This document shows positions 8,140-10,314 of a stretch of DNA of 10,314 bases, piece after piece. How positions within the stretch are numbered: position 1 is the first letter of the stretch; every line of letters starts with the position of its first letter. The notes beneath the pieces are model-generated. The model saw only the letters and a list, made by a program, of their open reading frames with translations, had not been told where the DNA came from and made no database searches. A program made the position numbers and the translations under genes. Origin of the DNA: Alphaproteobacteria bacterium (GTDB lineage Bacteria; Pseudomonadota; Alphaproteobacteria; Sneathiellales; Sneathiellaceae); NCBI GenBank assembly GCA_006226265.1, contig SBHH01000166.1:1-10314 (forward strand). Direction: 5' to 3'.

Positions 8140-9642
8140 TCAGCTTCCCATGCCATGGAGATACCAGCGGCAATGCCCCGCCTCCGTCACGGAATAGAGC
8201 CAGAGAACCGCCCCGGCGGAAGTTGTGCCCCACCAGTAATCACGCGCGCCGCTCCGCCAGAGGGGATCATCCCGCCACCAGTCCGGCTCAATCCGTTCCG
8301 GCCCCGAGAGGGGCGTGACGGCGCAGCTTTTCCCGTTCCATAAAATCCGCGACGGAAACCCCGGCGGCTCCCCTTCCAGAACCGGGAGCGGCTTTTTCAA
8401 AAGGCGGAGCGGACGGCGGGCGCGCAGAACCGGCCAGCTTTCCGCCTCCCCCGGATGAAGTGCCGGGCGCATCCGGAAGGCTCGCTCGGGGATATGGCTC
8501 TCGACGGGGGCGAATTTCAGGATATGCGCCGGGCCGAACATATTGGCAAGCTCGGCCACCAGTTGCTCCACCGCCGCATCCACCGCCTTTTGCGGGCTGT
8601 CGCCAAGCCGGGCCTGCCCGGACTGAAGCGGCGCCACCGCCTCCGCCGTCAGGGTCATCCGCTCGATCCCGAACCCGACGTCGAGCTGTTCGAAATGATG
8701 GGTAAAAAGGCGCATCAGGGCCGGAATATCGAGGCCGGGATGCATCGTGCGGATGGTGAAGGTCTTCTCCGCATGATCGACCCGTTCGATATCGAGGCGG
8801 GCGCGACGAATGCCCTGCTGCAAGGGCGCGAGCCGGGCACAGAGCCGTTCAAGCAGGATTTCAAGCGCCGCCTCAACCCCCTTGCCGGTCGCGAGCGGAT
8901 CAGGAAACTGCTCCGTCTCGATCAGCCGCTCGCGATGCCGGGCGAAGGCGCGGGCCTCCGGCGCGCGGTCCATGAACCGGTCGAGCCGCGTCATGTCGGA
9001 AAGGCCGATCCGCGCCGACAGCGCCCCCCGCGGCAGGCGGAGCAGATCGCCGATTTTCTTGAGCCCCAGCCGCTGGCAGAGGGAGGTCGAGCCTTCCGAC
9101 ATCCGGAGCGCCGCGACCGGCAGGCCTTCCGAAGCCGCGCGCAATCCCGTCTCCGGCACCAGGCTTCTATTTTTTCCGTAATGGGCGAACCCCCAGGCGG
9201 CGGTGCGACTTCCCGCAAGCGCGAGACGGGCGGTGAAGCCCGCGCTTTCAAGCTGCTTCTCGATCCGGTGCAGCATGGGAAGCTCCCCGCCGAAAAGATG
9301 GCTGGCCCCGGCGACATCGAGATAGAGATCGCTTCCCTCCTCCGCCCGGGCGACGCGTGGGCTGAACCGCGCCATCATCCGCATCAGGCCCCGGAGACAA
9401 CGAAGATCGCCCGCCCGGTCCGCATCGAAATAGGGAATATCCGGCATCGCCGCGCGCGCATCCACAAGGCTCATGCCGCGCGGAAAGCCAAGCTTGCCTG
9501 CCCGCCGACTGGCGGCGCTAATGAAGACACGCCCCGCCTCCCGCGTGATTAGCACAAAGGGCTTGTCCGCGAGCTCAGGCTCTCGGCGGATCAGCCGCTC
9601 GCTCTCCAGAAAGGGCAACCAGATGCAGATGATGCGTTGCAT
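8140..9642 (-). CDS. imuB: ImuB, catalytically inactive Y-family polymerase homologue of the SOS mutasome
   Basis: A 500-residue protein starting MQRIICIWLP, the typical ImuB opening. The polymerase core occupies about 1-330: MSLVDARAAMPDI (57-69), EEGSDLYLDVAGASHLFGG (101-119), a TARLALAGSRTAAWGFAHYG segment (137-156) and helix-hairpin-helix-like KKIGDLLRLPRGALSARIG (195-213). The first catalytic Asp of Y-family enzymes is replaced within IICIWLPFLE, and the SxDEAYLD box reads EGSDLYLD, losing the Asp-Glu pair. It should therefore be a non-polymerising adaptor, as known for ImuB. The C-terminal part has the family hallmarks GPERIEPDWW (447-456), ARDYWWG (466-472) and WYLHG (493-497). In the known model ImuB links ImuA and ImuC to the beta clamp. 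A GGAGA ribosome binding site precedes the start by about 7 bases. It overlaps imuA by 68 bp and is followed 3 bp later by imuC. Confidence 0.95.
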   Translation of the reverse strand: MQRIICIWLPFLESERLIRREPELADKPFVLITREAGRVFISAASRRAGKLGFPRGMSLVDARAAMPDIPYFDADRAGDLRCLRGLMRMMARFSPRVARAEEGSDLYLDVAGASHLFGGELPMLHRIEKQLESAGFTARLALAGSRTAAWGFAHYGKNRSLVPETGLRAASEGLPVAALRMSEGSTSLCQRLGLKKIGDLLRLPRGALSARIGLSDMTRLDRFMDRAPEARAFARHRERLIETEQFPDPLATGKGVEAALEILLERLCARLAPLQQGIRRARLDIERVDHAEKTFTIRTMHPGLDIPALMRLFTHHFEQLDVGFGIERMTLTAEAVAPLQSGQARLGDSPQKAVDAAVEQLVAELANMFGPAHILKFAPVESHIPERAFRMRPALHPGEAESWPVLRARRPLRLLKKPLPVLEGEPPGFPSRILWNGKSCAVTPLSGPERIEPDWWRDDPLWRSGARDYWWGTTSAGAVLWLYSVTEAGHCRWYLHGMGS

Positions 9643-10261
9643 GATGAGTCTCCACAGTCCAGCAGCAGGGCCGCCCGCGCCGGTTTTTCGTCAAATGCAG
9701 TTCAAGCCGGAGGTGATCGGGCTGCGGGTTCCGCGCCCGCACATGCCAGCGGGTCATGGCCGAGCCGAAAAGCCCGCCCGCCTGCCCCCCCTTTTCCAGA
9801 TATTGCGAATTGAGGAAGAGCCCCAGCCCCCCACCTTTCTGCGCCGCAATCTGCAATCGCCGCATCGCGGTCAGCGAGAGGCCCGCCGGCAGCTCCAGCA
9901 GGGCCGTGCCCACCGCGCTTGAGGCCAGCACCTCATAGGCAGCGCGCAACAGATCCGCCGTTGTCGGCAAGCGAAGGAACGTCAGGTCCGAAGGGTTCGT
10001 GCCATATTGCAAGAGGCCCGGCGGATAGCAGACCGCCTCCGCTCCTTCCGGGGCAAGCCAGAAAACCGGCCCGCCCTGACGCCGGGCCAACAGTTCGGCA
10101 AAGGCAACCGCCGCCGGCCCCGCCACCTCATGCAGCACGCCGAGATCGAGCCCGCCCTGCAAAGCTGCATCCACCTCCGGCAAACCGAGGGGCAGCATCC
10201 GGCGCTCGCTCCGGCCCAGCTCCAGCGCCAGAATTTCTGCTTTCAAGGCTTCCCGCCGCAT
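9575..10261 (-). CDS. imuA: ImuA, RecA-fold-like mutasome accessory protein
   Basis: A 228-residue protein recognised by LPLGLPEVDAALQGGLDLGVLHEVAG (23-48), typical of alphaproteobacterial ImuA, then GPVFWL (64-69), CYPPGLLQYG (78-87), LTAMRRLQIAAQKGG (130-144), and the C-terminal LELHLTKNRRGRPCCWTVE (186-204). No Walker A GxxxxGK[ST] is present at the expected place after the GG turn, so ATP binding of the RecA type is doubtful, in keeping with other ImuA proteins. It works with ImuB and ImuC in SOS mutagenesis; its biochemical role is poorly defined. The start at 10261 is supported by GAGAGG 6 bases upstream (10268-10273). The last 22 or so residues are encoded inside imuB in another frame. 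First gene of the LexA-controlled operon. Confidence 0.93.
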   Translation of the reverse strand: MRREALKAEILALELGRSERRMLPLGLPEVDAALQGGLDLGVLHEVAGPAAVAFAELLARRQGGPVFWLAPEGAEAVCYPPGLLQYGTNPSDLTFLRLPTTADLLRAAYEVLASSAVGTALLELPAGLSLTAMRRLQIAAQKGGGLGLFLNSQYLEKGGQAGGLFGSAMTRWHVRARNPQPDHLRLELHLTKNRRGRPCCWTVETHHATHHLHLVALSGERAADPPRA

Positions 10262-10267
10262 CCCGAA

Positions 10268-10273
10268 CCTCTC
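10268..10273 (-). promoter_or_regulatory. Ribosome binding site of imuA
   Basis: On the minus strand GAGAGG stands 6 bases before the imuA ATG. It fixes the start at 10261 and leaves a predicted leader of only about 25 bases. Confidence 0.65.
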
Positions 10274-10277
10274 ATTT

Positions 10278-10292
10278 GTTCCTATTTTGTTC
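10278..10292 (-). promoter_or_regulatory. LexA binding site (alphaproteobacterial SOS box)
   Basis: The plus strand reads GTTC-CTATTTT-GTTC (minus strand GAAC-N7-GAAC), an exact match to the direct-repeat GTTC-N7-GTTC operator established for alphaproteobacterial LexA. It lies 16 bases upstream of the imuA start and immediately downstream of a -10 hexamer, so bound LexA would cover the transcription start. This predicts repression of imuA-imuB-imuC until DNA damage. Confidence 0.92.
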
Positions 10293-10293
10293 T

Positions 10294-10299
10294 ATTATA
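10294..10299 (-). promoter_or_regulatory. -10 element of the imuA-imuB-imuC promoter
   Basis: The minus strand carries a perfect TATAAT in the only markedly AT-rich stretch of the window. The transcription start would fall around 10286-10288, inside the SOS box. A -35 element at the usual 16-18 bp spacing would lie just beyond the window edge. TTGAAG at 10305-10310 is too close (5 bp) to serve. Confidence 0.65.
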
Positions 10300-10314
10300 A
10301 ATATCTTCAAAAGT

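Noticed and set aside
4969..8343. Long plus-strand open frames (408, 304 and 361 codons) opposite imuC and the end of imuB
   Set aside because: Their translations have no recognisable domains and are rich in Arg, Pro, His and Gly, as expected for the complement of high-GC coding DNA. The minus strand here encodes a full DnaE2 with all polymerase motifs.
8455..9552. 365-codon plus-strand open frame opposite imuB
   Set aside because: It is a shadow of GC-biased imuB codons, with no domain and low-complexity charged composition.
10305..10310. TTGAAG on the minus strand as the imuA -35 element
   Set aside because: Only 5 bases separate it from TATAAT, far too few for a sigma-70 type promoter.

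Overview
The window looks like a GC-rich alphaproteobacterial chromosome segment. The strongest clue is a direct-repeat SOS box, GTTC-N7-GTTC (the alphaproteobacterial LexA operator form), directly upstream of an imuA-imuB-imuC (dnaE2) mutasome cassette. No exact genus can be assigned from the sequence alone. Coding density is nearly total: the largest non-coding stretches are 53 bp at the right edge and 33 bp between two genes. No tRNA, rRNA, CRISPR array, insertion sequence or integrase was seen.

Left half (2-4895, + strand): three co-directional genes, probably one operon. The first is a metal-dependent amidohydrolase of the YtcJ/amidohydrolase_3 type, cut at its N-terminus by the window edge. 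Four bases later comes a CobW/COG0523 G3E-family GTPase (candidate metallochaperone). After 33 bases comes an 815-residue FAD oxidoreductase fused to a GcvT-like folate-binding half, of the dimethylglycine/sarcosine dehydrogenase family, with the covalent-flavin WHAAGL motif. Together they suggest catabolism of an N-methylated or amide-type compound, with C1 units passed to tetrahydrofolate and the GTPase perhaps supplying metal. The substrate cannot be read from the sequence.

Right half (10314-4921, - strand): a compact SOS mutagenesis operon. A -10 element (TATAAT) and LexA box precede imuA (RecA-fold-like accessory protein), imuB (catalytically degenerate Y-family polymerase homologue) and imuC/dnaE2 (error-prone polymerase III alpha subunit). 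imuA and imuB overlap by 68 bp and imuB and imuC are 3 bp apart, so coupled translation from one LexA-controlled transcript is likely. In the known model ImuC performs translesion synthesis while ImuB and ImuA recruit it to the replisome.

The two operons converge at 4896-4920, where a 9-bp inverted repeat overlaps the imuC stop codon. I found no convincing undescribed system. The most notable points are the intact SOS control region, the deep imuA/imuB overlap, the degenerate active sites in ImuB and in the ImuC PHP domain, and the metallochaperone-like GTPase inside a catabolic operon.
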